From: ZC4RG17 sp036259475
GTDB taxonomy: Bacteria > Actinomycetota > Acidimicrobiia > Spongiisociales > ZC4RG35
DNA length: 64,000 bases
Direction: 5' to 3'
Assembly (NCBI GenBank): GCA_036259475.1
Contig: DATABS010000071.1
Coordinates: forward strand, 4,648-68,647
This document shows, piece by piece, positions 37,160 through 46,148 of this stretch (the first letter of the stretch is position 1; each line of letters starts with the position of its first letter). Below the pieces are notes generated by a model. That model was not told the DNA's origin. It was given only the letters and a program-made list of their open reading frames with translations, and did no database searches. The position numbers and the translations under genes were made by a program.

Positions 37160-37807
37160 TCAGCCCCACAATTGACGGAACGGGTTGGTGCGGCGTTCAT
37201 GACCGATCGTGGTTTCGGGACCGTGACCGGGAAGCACCCGGGTGTCATCGGGGAGGGTCATCACCCTCTCTCTCATCGACGTCGCCAGCGAATCGAGATC
37301 ACCTCCGGGCAGGTCGGTGCGGCCGATGGAACCGGCGAAGAGCTGATCTCCTGCGAGCAACAGCCCCTCGGATGCGATGCGGAAGCAGCAGTGCCCCGGA
37401 CTGTGCCCCGGCGTGTGGATGACCTGGAATGACAGGCCTGCCAGCTCGAGGGTCTGGCCGTGCGTCATGTGCGTCAGGTCGTCGGGTGGGGCGAAGTCCC
37501 CGGGTGGGACCATGCCGAACAGGATCCGGAGCTGCGAGGCAGGGTCGAGAGTCAAGAAGTCGTCGTCGGGGTGGGCATAGGCCGCGGCGCCGGTGGAGGC
37601 CACCACCTGGCCTGCTCCCCCGGTGTGGTCGACATGGCCGTGTGTCAGGAGCAGTGCCACCGCCGCCAGACCGGCCTCCTTCAGCACCTCGATCACTGAA
37701 TCCGGTTCGGGAGGAGCGTCGACGATCACCGCTTCCCCGCCATCTTCGGAGGCGATGACGTAGGTGTTGGTCTGAGCCGCCCACAGCGCCCGGGAAAGGA
37801 TGATCAT
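37160..37807 (-). CDS. metallo-beta-lactamase-fold hydrolase, glyoxalase II-like
   Basis: 215-residue MBL-fold enzyme with the HxHxDH metal motif LLTHGHVDHTGG, TPGHSPGHCCF, and GDQLFAGSIGRTDLPGGD. The order and length match the short glyoxalase II/thiolesterase-like proteins found beside hisS. Whether the substrate is a mycothiol-derived or other thioester is unknown. The start ATG 37807 has no Shine-Dalgarno; a stem-loop abuts it (37808-37841). Confidence 0.88.
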   Translation of the reverse strand: MIILSRALWAAQTNTYVIASEDGGEAVIVDAPPEPDSVIEVLKEAGLAAVALLLTHGHVDHTGGAGQVVASTGAAAYAHPDDDFLTLDPASQLRILFGMVPPGDFAPPDDLTHMTHGQTLELAGLSFQVIHTPGHSPGHCCFRIASEGLLLAGDQLFAGSIGRTDLPGGDLDSLATSMRERVMTLPDDTRVLPGHGPETTIGHERRTNPFRQLWG

Positions 37808-37841
37808 CTGGGGTATCGCGGTCTCATCTTCGTGATACCCA
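37808..37841 (-). promoter_or_regulatory. stem-loop immediately upstream of the MBL hydrolase start
   Basis: GGGTATC (37811-37817) pairs with GATACCC (37834-37840); with flanks this is CTGGGTATC against GATACCCCAG with one bulged G. The 16-nt loop contains an ATG that opens a 7-codon frame (MRPRYPR) whose TGA overlaps the hydrolase ATG. It follows the beta-propeller gene by about 25 nt, so it could instead be a terminator without a U-run. Confidence 0.4.
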
Positions 37842-37864
37842 GCCGGGGACGCCGAGGGGCAGCT

Positions 37865-39298
37865 TCATTTTTCGAGCTCCGCCTTGTACGTGTCGGCCCT
37901 GCCACCTCCGGCGGCAGCGAGATCATCGAAGGGCGGGACCTCGACCACCGTGACCCGGTTGTCGAGGAAGTCCGAGTAGGCGAGCATCCGCCCGTCGGAC
38001 GATATGTCGAGGCCCGTCGGCTGGTTTCCGCCGACGATGGCGTCGAGCACTTCGCCGCTGGCCGTGTCGATGAGGAGGACGGAGCCCCACTGCGGACCCG
38101 GGAGGGAGTACGTATCGGGGTTGTTGCGACCACGATTCGACACGGCGAGGAGGCGACCGTCGGGAGTGAGATCGATCGTGTTGGGCAGCCGATCGGTCGT
38201 GGCGAGATGAGAGACGGTGCCGGTTCGAGCGTCGATGACGAAGATGGCGTCCCGCGCCATGTCCGATGCGTACACCACGTCCCCGGACGGGTCCGCCACG
38301 AGGTGTCGCATCGCCCCGCCGGTGTGTTCGAGAACCGTCCCTTCGCCTGTCGCCAGGTCGATCGCCTCGATGTCCCCGCCGTCGTAGCCGGCGACATACA
38401 GCGTGTCGCCCACCGCAGCCAGACCTCTCGGGGTGGCGACGGACGGAATCCGGCGGACCATCTCTCCTGTCGCCAGGTCGAACTCTGAGATGTCATTGCT
38501 GACCCAATTCGACGCCCACAGGCGCGTCTCGTCGACCGATAGGGCCATCACCTTGGTCCACGATCCTCCCGTCTCCAGGGTCCGGCGGATTTGTCGTGAG
38601 GCGACGTCGATCTCGTACACCCGGGCTGTTTCCATCTGGCTCACCCAGGCCGTCTCCCCGGCGTGGTCGAAAATGATCTCGACCGAACCAGCTTCCGGCA
38701 AGTCGATCTCGGCGAGCAGCTCGCCCGTAGTCGGCGAGTGGATCTCCAAGCCGCTTCCGGCGAGCAGCGTGACCCACAGTTCCGAACCGTCGGGGGTGAA
38801 GGCGACTTGCTTGGGGGCGGATCCCGTGACGAAAGCAACCAACCGGTCGACGGCCTGGTCGGATGGGTCGAGGAAAACCTCCCGCCGGCCTCCTACTTCG
38901 GCTCCAATGGTGTGGGACTCCGCTCGGAACCCCTCGGCAGTCACATCGACGGTCACTACGCCCTCGAGCTCGCCGGTGAAGGTCGCACCGTTGACAGCCT
39001 GACTGCCTGTGATGTCGTGTATCTCCATGACGGCATCCGCATCGGACGGATACACCTCGATCTCCAGCTGACGGGATCCCGCGGTGGGTGGGGCGGTGAC
39101 GACCGACGTCGCCACTGTCGTAGGCGAGAGCTCCGGTGCCGTTCCGGGAGCGGCGATCGCGACGGGCGCCTCGCCGGCCGAGACCAGCAGCTCACCGACG
39201 GCTCCTTGGGTGCCCGACGGATGGGGTTTGAATCCGATGACCACGGTGGTCGCCAGGAACAGCGAGATGAGGATGGCCTGTCGCAGGCCCGATCTCAT
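37865..39298 (-). CDS. secreted or membrane-anchored YncE-like beta-propeller protein
   Basis: 477 residues. An N-terminal hydrophobic segment (AILISLFLATTVVIGF) acts as signal or anchor. A Pro/Thr/Ala-rich linker and a PEGA-like beta domain follow at about 75-145 (LEIEVYPSDADAVMEIHD). Then come seven or so repeated blades with the pattern TPDGSELWV, DLATGE, TPDGRLLAVSN, characteristic of YVTN/YncE lactonase-like propellers. It overlaps rel by 4 nt, so it is read from the same message. It probably faces the cell exterior; ligand unknown. Confidence 0.8.
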   Translation of the reverse strand: MRSGLRQAILISLFLATTVVIGFKPHPSGTQGAVGELLVSAGEAPVAIAAPGTAPELSPTTVATSVVTAPPTAGSRQLEIEVYPSDADAVMEIHDITGSQAVNGATFTGELEGVVTVDVTAEGFRAESHTIGAEVGGRREVFLDPSDQAVDRLVAFVTGSAPKQVAFTPDGSELWVTLLAGSGLEIHSPTTGELLAEIDLPEAGSVEIIFDHAGETAWVSQMETARVYEIDVASRQIRRTLETGGSWTKVMALSVDETRLWASNWVSNDISEFDLATGEMVRRIPSVATPRGLAAVGDTLYVAGYDGGDIEAIDLATGEGTVLEHTGGAMRHLVADPSGDVVYASDMARDAIFVIDARTGTVSHLATTDRLPNTIDLTPDGRLLAVSNRGRNNPDTYSLPGPQWGSVLLIDTASGEVLDAIVGGNQPTGLDISSDGRMLAYSDFLDNRVTVVEVPPFDDLAAAGGGRADTYKAELEK

Positions 39299-41463
39299 TG
39301 CGGTTGCGGGATGCGCTTGACGGCGTACACGCCGTCCACCCCGCGGACATCGGCCAGCATCCGGGGGAGCTGGCTGGCATCGGACAGCTCGACCTCGTAG
39401 CGGAGGACGGCGACCCGGTCGCGGCCCGTGATGGTGGATGAGGCGGTGATGTTGCCGCCGGTGTCGGAGATCACGGCGGTCACGTCACGCAGGAGGAGCG
39501 TTCGGTCGAGGGCCTCCACCTGGATCCACACGGAGAAGCTCGTGAGTCGGTCGCCGGACCAGCTGACGTCGACCATTCGCTCGGCCTGTTCACGAAGGGC
39601 GTCGATGTTGGTGCAATCCGACCGGTGGACCGAGACCCCGCGACCTACGGTGACGAAGCCTTCGATAGGGTCGCCGGGTATCGGCTCGCAGCAGCGGGCG
39701 AGCGACACCATCATGTCGTCGAGGCCCTCGACGATGACCGAGGACCCGTCTCGGTCGGTCCTACGCCGGGAAACGAAGGGCGGGCCTTGGTCGACCGGCT
39801 GGTCGGGCGTGTGGATGCGGCCGGCGCGCGACGCCACGGCTCCGGCCGAGATGGTGCCGTCGCCGACTTTGACGAACATGGTCTCCACGTCGCGATAGCC
39901 CAGCTCGGCGGCGACCTCCTCCAGCAGGTCGTATCTCTCTCCGGCGTTCATCCTGGGTATCTCCCGAGTGACCGCCGCCAGGGTTTCCTCCTTGCCGTCG
40001 GTCAGCGCCTGGTCGCGGCGCTCCTTCAGGAACCACTGCTTGATCTTCGACCGGGCTCGGGAGGTGCGGACGAACGTCAACCAGTCTCGCGAAGGCCCGC
40101 TGTCGCGCCGTGCGGTGATGATCTCGACGATGTCTCCCGAGCTGAGGCGCGTCGAGAGCGGCAGGAGCCGCCCGTTGATCCGGGCACCGACGCACCGGTG
40201 ACCCACCTCGGTGTGGACCGCGTAGGCGAAGTCGACGGCGGTGGCACCCTGGGGCATGGTCTTGACGTCGCCGGCGGGTGTCAGGACGAACACCTCGTCC
40301 TGGTAGAGGTCCAGCTTGAGGTTGTTGAGGAACTCGGAGGGGTCTTCGGAGTCGAGGTCTCCCACGTCGATCCAGGGCTGGCGCGTGGCGTCTTCGCCCT
40401 CCTTGTAGCGCCAATGGGCGGCGATGCCGGACTCGGCCCGACGATGCATTTCCTCGGTGCGAAGCTGAACCTCGAGCGGTTTGCCGTCGGGACCGACGAC
40501 GGTGGTGTGGAGGCTCTGATAGAGGTTCAGCTTCGGCATCGCCACGTAGTCCTTGAACCGGCCCGAGATGGGCACCCAGTGGCTGTGGATCAGACCGAGG
40601 GCGGCGTAGCAATCGCGGGTGCTGCCGACGATCACCCGGATACCGATGACGTCGTGGATCTCCTCGAACGGGCGGTCTTGTTCCACCATCTTGCGGTAGA
40701 TCGAATAATGGTGTTTGGGGCGTCCGGTGACCTGGGCGGAAATGTCCGCCTCGGCCAACACCGCCTCCATCTCCGAGATCATCTTTTCGATGAAGACGCT
40801 TCTCTCCACTCCCCGGGCGTCGAGCTTGTCTTCGATCTCGGCGAAGGGACCGGGATGGAGGATGGCGAAACAGCGATCTTCGAGCTCGTGCTTGATCTCC
40901 TGGACACCGAGACGATGGGCGAGGGGGGCGTAGATGTCGAGTGTCTCGCGGGCCACTCGTCTCTGCTTCTCTTCGCGCAAGGCCGAGACGGTGCGGATGT
41001 TGTGGAGGCGGTCGACCAGCTTGATCAGCAGTACCCGGACGTCCTGTGCCATGGCCACGACCATCTTGCGGATAGTGGCGGCTTGAGCCTCCTCCACCGA
41101 GGAGTACTCGATGCGATCGAGCTTGGTGACACCGTCGATGAGGGCGGCTATCTCGGGGCCGAATTCGACGGCCAGCTCCTCCAGGGTGAGGTCGGTGTCC
41201 TCGACTGTGTCGTGGAGCAGCCCGGCGGCCAGGGTGGCGGAATCCAGACCGTAGTGGGCGAGGTGCCAGGTGATGGCCAGAGGATGGGTGATGTAGGGGT
41301 GACCGGTCTTGCGGACCTGACCCTCGTGGGCCCGTTCGGCCAGCGCGTAGGCCCGTCGCAGCAGGTCGACGTCGCCTCGAGGATGGTGGCTGGTGAACGC
41401 CTCGACCACGTCGTCGAACGTGGCCGGAGCCGGGTCGACGTCAGTCGTATACGAGGAGGGCAT
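39295..41463 (-). CDS. rel: bifunctional (p)ppGpp synthetase/hydrolase
   Basis: 722-residue long RelA/SpoT homologue, the stringent-response enzyme. HD hydrolase domain with GLLHDTVEDTD (His84, Asp85) is intact, so degradation should be active. The synthetase domain follows, including GIRVIVGSTRDCYAALGLIH. Then TGS (VFVLTPAGDVKTMPQGATAVDFAYAVHT split across it), zinc-finger-like region with CCEPIPGD, and a C-terminal ACT domain. It overlaps apt by 23 nt. The apt-rel pair is conserved across many bacteria. Confidence 0.97.
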   Translation of the reverse strand: MPSSYTTDVDPAPATFDDVVEAFTSHHPRGDVDLLRRAYALAERAHEGQVRKTGHPYITHPLAITWHLAHYGLDSATLAAGLLHDTVEDTDLTLEELAVEFGPEIAALIDGVTKLDRIEYSSVEEAQAATIRKMVVAMAQDVRVLLIKLVDRLHNIRTVSALREEKQRRVARETLDIYAPLAHRLGVQEIKHELEDRCFAILHPGPFAEIEDKLDARGVERSVFIEKMISEMEAVLAEADISAQVTGRPKHHYSIYRKMVEQDRPFEEIHDVIGIRVIVGSTRDCYAALGLIHSHWVPISGRFKDYVAMPKLNLYQSLHTTVVGPDGKPLEVQLRTEEMHRRAESGIAAHWRYKEGEDATRQPWIDVGDLDSEDPSEFLNNLKLDLYQDEVFVLTPAGDVKTMPQGATAVDFAYAVHTEVGHRCVGARINGRLLPLSTRLSSGDIVEIITARRDSGPSRDWLTFVRTSRARSKIKQWFLKERRDQALTDGKEETLAAVTREIPRMNAGERYDLLEEVAAELGYRDVETMFVKVGDGTISAGAVASRAGRIHTPDQPVDQGPPFVSRRRTDRDGSSVIVEGLDDMMVSLARCCEPIPGDPIEGFVTVGRGVSVHRSDCTNIDALREQAERMVDVSWSGDRLTSFSVWIQVEALDRTLLLRDVTAVISDTGGNITASSTITGRDRVAVLRYEVELSDASQLPRMLADVRGVDGVYAVKRIPQPQ

Positions 41464-41962
41464 GGTACGGAACCTCGGGCAGGGTCTCCTTGCCGTTGAG
41501 GAAGGCGAGCTCGATGAAGACGGAGAATCCGACGACCTTGGCGCCGATCGACTCCATCAGCCGCAAGGCGGCGGCGGCGGTGCCGCCGGTGGCGATCACG
41601 TCGTCGACCAACAGCACCCGGTCGTCGCCCCCGGCGGCGTCGACATGGACTTCGAGCTGATCGGTGCCGTACTCCAGCGTGTACTCCTCCATCTTCGTTT
41701 CGAACGGCAACTTCCCGGGTTTGCGGATGGGGATGAATCCGGCGCCGAGCTCGAGGGCGATGGGAGCGGCGAGAGTGAAACCGCGGGCTTCGATGCCCGC
41801 CACCTGGGTCACGCCGTCATCTCGGAAAGGGTCGGCCATGACGGAGACCAGCTCGGAGAAGGCCTCCCGGTCGGCGAGGATGGGGGTGATGTCCTTGAAC
41901 ATCACGCCTGGCTCGGGAAAGTCCGGGATGTTGCGGATCAGGCTGGCAAATGGTTCCACCAA
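41441..41962 (-). CDS. apt: adenine phosphoribosyltransferase
   Basis: Purine salvage enzyme, 173 residues. Typical entry IPDFPEPGVMFKDITPIL; PRPP site VLLVDDVIATGGTAAAA. Tandem start codons TTG 41962 and GTG 41959 are both possible with no clear ribosome site. Coupled to rel by a 23-nt overlap. In many actinobacteria secD and secF lie between yajC and apt; here only 53 nt separate yajC from apt. Confidence 0.95.
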   Translation of the reverse strand: MVEPFASLIRNIPDFPEPGVMFKDITPILADREAFSELVSVMADPFRDDGVTQVAGIEARGFTLAAPIALELGAGFIPIRKPGKLPFETKMEEYTLEYGTDQLEVHVDAAGGDDRVLLVDDVIATGGTAAAALRLMESIGAKVVGFSVFIELAFLNGKETLPEVPYHALLVYD

Positions 41963-42015
41963 GCCAGTTTACGACGGATGGCGCTGGATCCGGGGGGTTC
42001 TCGGCTCCGCTCCGC

Positions 42016-42327
42016 CTACTCCGATATCCCCGTCTCGGTTTCCGGCTCTACCCGGCTGGCGACCGCCCGCCGACTCAGACGGATCTGTCCTTGCTCCAGC
42101 TCGAGGACCACGTCGTCTCCGTCGAGGCGCGTCACCCGGCCTTTGATGCCCCCGATGGTCTGGATCTCGTCGCCGACGGAGAGAGAGGAGGCCAGCTCTT
42201 GCTGCTTGCGAGCCCGATTGCGCTGCGGACGGATGATGAGGAAGTAGAAGACTGCCACCATCAGCAGTAGGAAGATCAAGGTGGAGGTACCACCGGTGGC
42301 TTCTTGGGCAAAGACGACAGGGAGCAC
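42016..42327 (-). CDS. yajC: Sec translocon accessory subunit YajC
   Basis: 103-residue single-helix membrane protein (STLIFLLLMVAVFYFLIIRP) with the cytoplasmic motif QRNRARKQQELASSLSVGDEIQTIGGIKGRV. GTG 42327 is chosen because GAGAGGA lies 4-5 nt before it; a 9-codon extension to 42354 lacks one. It usually works with SecD/SecF, but those genes are not adjacent. Confidence 0.93.
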   Translation of the reverse strand: MLPVVFAQEATGGTSTLIFLLLMVAVFYFLIIRPQRNRARKQQELASSLSVGDEIQTIGGIKGRVTRLDGDDVVLELEQGQIRLSRRAVASRVEPETETGISE

Positions 42328-42359
42328 GTTTTCCTCTCGAGGGCTTGGAAACAACGAGA

Positions 42360-43490
42360 TTAGGAGGACGGCCCCGCCTCACCAACCCTCTCCTCCCGCC
42401 GGTCGACCACTGCCGCCTGGTAGTCCTCGAACTGCCCTTCCTCGATCGCCCTGCGAGCCCCGGCCAGCAGTCGGAACGTGTACGTGAGGTTGTGGAGGGT
42501 CACGAGCCGCAGAACCGACAACTCACCAGTGATGAGCAGGTGACGCAGGTAAGCCCGGCTGTAGGTGTGACACGTGAGACAGGGGCACTCTTCGTCGAGC
42601 GGACGGGGATCGGTGGTGAACTCGGCGCGCCGGAGGTTGAAATCGCCCGTTGGGGTCAAGACACGTCCATGTCGGGCCAGACGCGTGGGCCACACGCAGT
42701 CGAACAGGTCGGCGCCTCGGCCGATGGCATCAAGCACGCCCGTAGCGTCGCCCAGCCCCATGGCATAGCGGACCTTGCCGTCAGGGAGGTGGTTCATCAC
42801 CGCCTCGAGGGCGAGGTTGCGCTCCTCCGCGGACTCGCCCACCGAGAGGCCTCCGATGCCGAAACCGGCGAATCCCAGTTCGGCGGTGCTCTGGGCGGAG
42901 ATCGCCCGCAGGTCAGGATCGACTCCTCCCTGGACGATGCCGAAGAGGGCCTGATCGACCCGAGTGTGGGCCGTCAGCGCTCGCTCCTCCCACCTCAATG
43001 TGCGTTCCATGGCCTCGGCGACCACCTGTCTCTCCGCGGGGAGACCCACGAGCACATCCAGACACATGGCGATGTCGGGTCCGAGCAACTCCTGAATCCG
43101 GATCGCCTCCTCGGGACTGAGTCGGACCGTCGCTCCGTCGTAGGTGGAACGGAACTCGGCGCCCTCCTCGGTCACCCGGGGGTCGAGGGAGAAGATCTGG
43201 TAGCCCCCCGAGTCGGTGAGGATCGGCCTGTCCCAGCCCATGAAGCCATGGAGGCCGCCCAGGTCGGCTATCACTTCGGCTCCGGGACGCAGCATCAGGT
43301 GATACGTGTTGGCCAGCACGATCTCGGCTCCGACCTCCGCCAGATCCCGGACGTCGAGGGCCCGAACGGTCGCCCTGGTACCGACGGGCATGAACGCCGG
43401 GGTGGCAACCGTGCCGTGCGTGAGACTCAGCCGGCCGGCCCGAGCCGAACCGTCGGCATGCTCGAGGTTCCACTCGACGGCGTGGGTCAT
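42360..43490 (-). CDS. tgt: tRNA-guanine transglycosylase
   Basis: 376 residues. Exchanges guanine at the wobble position of GUN tRNAs for preQ1. Asp in ILTDSGGYQIFSL and the nucleophile in GADLFDCVWPTR are present. The zinc site is CPCLTCHTYSRAYLRHLL. ATG 43490 overlaps the queA stop (ATGA); the longer open frame lies inside queA. Together with queA it implies queuosine formation from preQ1, made or imported elsewhere. Confidence 0.96.
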   Translation of the reverse strand: MTHAVEWNLEHADGSARAGRLSLTHGTVATPAFMPVGTRATVRALDVRDLAEVGAEIVLANTYHLMLRPGAEVIADLGGLHGFMGWDRPILTDSGGYQIFSLDPRVTEEGAEFRSTYDGATVRLSPEEAIRIQELLGPDIAMCLDVLVGLPAERQVVAEAMERTLRWEERALTAHTRVDQALFGIVQGGVDPDLRAISAQSTAELGFAGFGIGGLSVGESAEERNLALEAVMNHLPDGKVRYAMGLGDATGVLDAIGRGADLFDCVWPTRLARHGRVLTPTGDFNLRRAEFTTDPRPLDEECPCLTCHTYSRAYLRHLLITGELSVLRLVTLHNLTYTFRLLAGARRAIEEGQFEDYQAAVVDRREERVGEAGPSS

Positions 43491-44551
43491 CTGGCCTGCC
43501 CATGGCGGTCGGCGAGCATGGCGTCCCCGAAACTCAAGAACCGGTAGCGCCGGTCCAGCGCCGTCGTGTAGGCGTGTCGCCAACCGTCGCCCATGAAGGC
43601 GGCCACCATGCAGATAAGTGTTGATCCGGGGAGGTGGAAGTTCGTGACCAGGCGGTCGACCACCTGGAACTCGAACCCCGGGGTGATGAAGAGGTCGGTG
43701 CTGCCTTCGCCCGGCTGAAAGGCTCCGCCGGTCCAGACCGATTCCAGAGCCCGCACCGTGGTCGTGCCGATTGCCACGATCGCCCCGCCGTTCGCCTTGG
43801 TGCGGTCGATCGCATCGACTGTGGCGTCGGGCACCACGTAACTCTCGCGATGCATGACATGATCCTCCACCCGGTCGGTGGTGATCGGTCGAAATGTCCC
43901 CAGACCAACCCGGAGCTCGATCCACGCGATTGCGACGCCGCGTTCCCGCAGTCCGGCGAACACCCGGTCGGTGAAGTGGAGGCCCGCAGTGGGCGCCGCC
44001 GCCGAGCCGGGCGAGCGAGCGTAAATCGTTTGATATCGCTCGGGCCGTTCGAGCTTCTCCGTGATGTAAGGCGGAAGGGGCATCTCGCCCGCTTCCTCGA
44101 TGGCCGCCTCGATATCGCCGACCGAGCCGAATCGAAGAGCGACGATCCCTTCCTGCGGATCCGACGTCACCTCGATCTCCAGCCCCTGGACGTCGATGCG
44201 GGAACCGGTCTCGAGCTTGCGGGCGGGCCGGGCGAGTGCCTTCCAGGTCTCATCCGGTCGCCGCTCGAGCAGAAGAAGCTCTACCGCCCCTCCGCCTGGT
44301 CGTCTTCTCCCCCGCAACCTGGCCGCCCTCACCCGGGTGTCATTCAAGACGACCAGATCTCCGGGCTCGAGCAGCGACGGCAACTCATGAAACCGGTGGT
44401 CGCTGAGGTCCGAAGTCACCAACAGGCGGGCCGCATCCCGCGGCTCCACGGGATGCTGGGCGATCGCCTCATCGGGCAGGTCGTAGGTGAAGTCGGAGGT
44501 GCGCACGGGTGCCGTGACGGTACTGACGTCGCCCCAGCAAGTCCCAAGCAT
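43487..44551 (-). CDS. queA: S-adenosylmethionine:tRNA ribosyltransferase-isomerase
   Basis: Transfers and isomerises the ribosyl group of SAM to preQ1-tRNA, giving epoxyqueuosine. 354 residues from ATG 44551. SDFTYDLPDEAIAQHPVEPRD, VVLNDTRVRAARLRG and SAAAPTAGLHFTD are family signatures. The first 15 residues are not conserved, and GTG 44506 is an alternative start; neither has a good ribosome site. Coupled to tgt by 4 nt. Confidence 0.95.
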   Translation of the reverse strand: MLGTCWGDVSTVTAPVRTSDFTYDLPDEAIAQHPVEPRDAARLLVTSDLSDHRFHELPSLLEPGDLVVLNDTRVRAARLRGRRRPGGGAVELLLLERRPDETWKALARPARKLETGSRIDVQGLEIEVTSDPQEGIVALRFGSVGDIEAAIEEAGEMPLPPYITEKLERPERYQTIYARSPGSAAAPTAGLHFTDRVFAGLRERGVAIAWIELRVGLGTFRPITTDRVEDHVMHRESYVVPDATVDAIDRTKANGGAIVAIGTTTVRALESVWTGGAFQPGEGSTDLFITPGFEFQVVDRLVTNFHLPGSTLICMVAAFMGDGWRHAYTTALDRRYRFLSFGDAMLADRHGQAR

Positions 44552-44569
44552 GCGTCGGTGGGGCGGCCC

Positions 44570-45577
44570 TCAAAGGAGTGTGGACTGTCCGGGCTTCTCG
44601 ACCCCCAGGTGGCGGTAGGCGAAGTCGGTGGCGATGCGACCGCGGGGCGTTCTCTGGATCAGACCCATCTGGAGGAGAAAGGGCTCGTAGGCGTCCTCCA
44701 CGGTCTCCGGCTCCTCTCCCACGGCGATGGACAGGGTTCCCAGTCCCACCGGTCCCCCATCGAACTTCAGGACTATCGCCTCGAGAATCGCCCGGTCGAC
44801 CTTGTCGAGACCGAGCTGGTCGACTTCGAACACCGCCAGCGCCTGGTCGGCGACTTCGGCATCGACGTGACCGTCGGCCCGGGCGACGGCGTAGTCACGC
44901 ACCCGGGCCAGCAGCCGGTTGGCGATGCGGGGCGTCGATCGGCTACGGCAGGCGATCTCAGAAGCGGCCCCCGCTTCGACGTCCACGCCCAAGATCGACG
45001 CCGAGCGAAGGACGATGGTCGCCAGCTCGGGATCGGTGTAGTAGTCGAGCTTCTCTTCGATGCCGAAACGGTCACGGAGCGGCGCCGTGACCGTGCCTTT
45101 GCGCGTCGTGGCCCCCATCAGCGTGAATCGGGGAAGATCGAGCCGGATCGACTGGGCGGTGGGCCCCTTGCCGAGGACGATGTCGATGACGAAGTCCTCC
45201 ATCGCCGAGTACAGGACCTCCTCGACGGTCCGGGGAAGGCGGTGGATCTCGTCGATGAAAAAGACGTCTCCCGCCTCGAGATTAGAGAGGATGGCGGCCA
45301 GGTCGCCGGGACGTTCCAGCGCCGGACCGGAGGTGATCCGCAGATCGGTGCCCATCTCCGCCGCCACGATGCCGGCCAGGGTCGTCTTTCCCAGACCGGG
45401 CGGCCCGGACAGGAGGATGTGGTCGAGAGACCGTTCCTCCGTGCGCGCCGCGTCGATGGAGATCCACAGACGTTCCTTGACCTTCTCCTGTCCGACGAAG
45501 TCGTCGAGACGCCGGGGCCGGAGACTCAGCTCTAGCTCGTCGTCGAGAGTGGGGCTGAGCAGGCTGTCCTCACGCAC
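44570..45577 (-). CDS. ruvB: Holliday junction branch-migration helicase RuvB
   Basis: 335-residue AAA+ motor. Entry motif LRPRRLDDFVGQEKVKERL, Walker A GPPGLGKTTLA, Walker B VFFIDEIHRLPRTVEE, sensor 1 MGATTRKG, and a C-terminal winged helix ending FAYRHLGVEKPG. The GTG start overlaps ruvA by 8 nt. Confidence 0.98.
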   Translation of the reverse strand: MREDSLLSPTLDDELELSLRPRRLDDFVGQEKVKERLWISIDAARTEERSLDHILLSGPPGLGKTTLAGIVAAEMGTDLRITSGPALERPGDLAAILSNLEAGDVFFIDEIHRLPRTVEEVLYSAMEDFVIDIVLGKGPTAQSIRLDLPRFTLMGATTRKGTVTAPLRDRFGIEEKLDYYTDPELATIVLRSASILGVDVEAGAASEIACRSRSTPRIANRLLARVRDYAVARADGHVDAEVADQALAVFEVDQLGLDKVDRAILEAIVLKFDGGPVGLGTLSIAVGEEPETVEDAYEPFLLQMGLIQRTPRGRIATDFAYRHLGVEKPGQSTLL

Positions 45578-46148
45578 GGCGAGCCTGTCCCAGCGCCTTC
45601 AGGGCGCTCTTGATCTGTGCCTCCACGGGTAGGTCGCCATCGAGGTCGGCCACCACGTCGTTTATCTCGTCGGGGCGGTAGCCGAGTTGCTCGAGTGCCT
45701 GTCGCACCTGAGCCGGACCGGTCCCCGTGACGACCTCCGCCTCGCGTTCGGCGAGTTTGGGGCGAAGCTCCAAGATGATCTTCTGGGCGGACCGCTTCCC
45801 CACGCCAGGAGCGGTGCTCAGCGCGCCTACGTCTTCGGTCAGGATCGCCCGGCGCAGCTGATCGGCGCGCAGGGTCGCCATCAGAGCCATCGCCACCCGC
45901 GGGCCAACCCCGCTGGCCGAGATCACGATGCGAAACAGGTCACGGTCGGAGGATTGGGTGAACCCGAAGAGACTCATGTCGTCCTCCCGCACCTGCAGGT
46001 GGGTGTGGACCACGACCTCGTCGCCGATCGGCGGCAGATCGGCTACCGCCTCGGGAGTCATGGCGACCTCGTAGCCCACTCCGGAGACGTCGACGACGAC
46101 GCCGCCCGGACCCACTTGGGAGAGGGTTCCTCGCAGGCGGCCGATCAT
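45570..46148 (-). CDS. ruvA: Holliday junction branch-migration protein RuvA
   Basis: 192 residues. N-terminal OB domain (MIGRLRGTLSQVGPGGVVVDVSG is its start region), helix-hairpin-helix motifs including APGVGKRSAQKIILEL, and a C-terminal RuvB-contacting domain. ATG 46148 overlaps the ruvC stop (ATGA); the longer frame upstream lies in ruvC. Confidence 0.97.
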   Translation of the reverse strand: MIGRLRGTLSQVGPGGVVVDVSGVGYEVAMTPEAVADLPPIGDEVVVHTHLQVREDDMSLFGFTQSSDRDLFRIVISASGVGPRVAMALMATLRADQLRRAILTEDVGALSTAPGVGKRSAQKIILELRPKLAEREAEVVTGTGPAQVRQALEQLGYRPDEINDVVADLDGDLPVEAQIKSALKALGQARRA

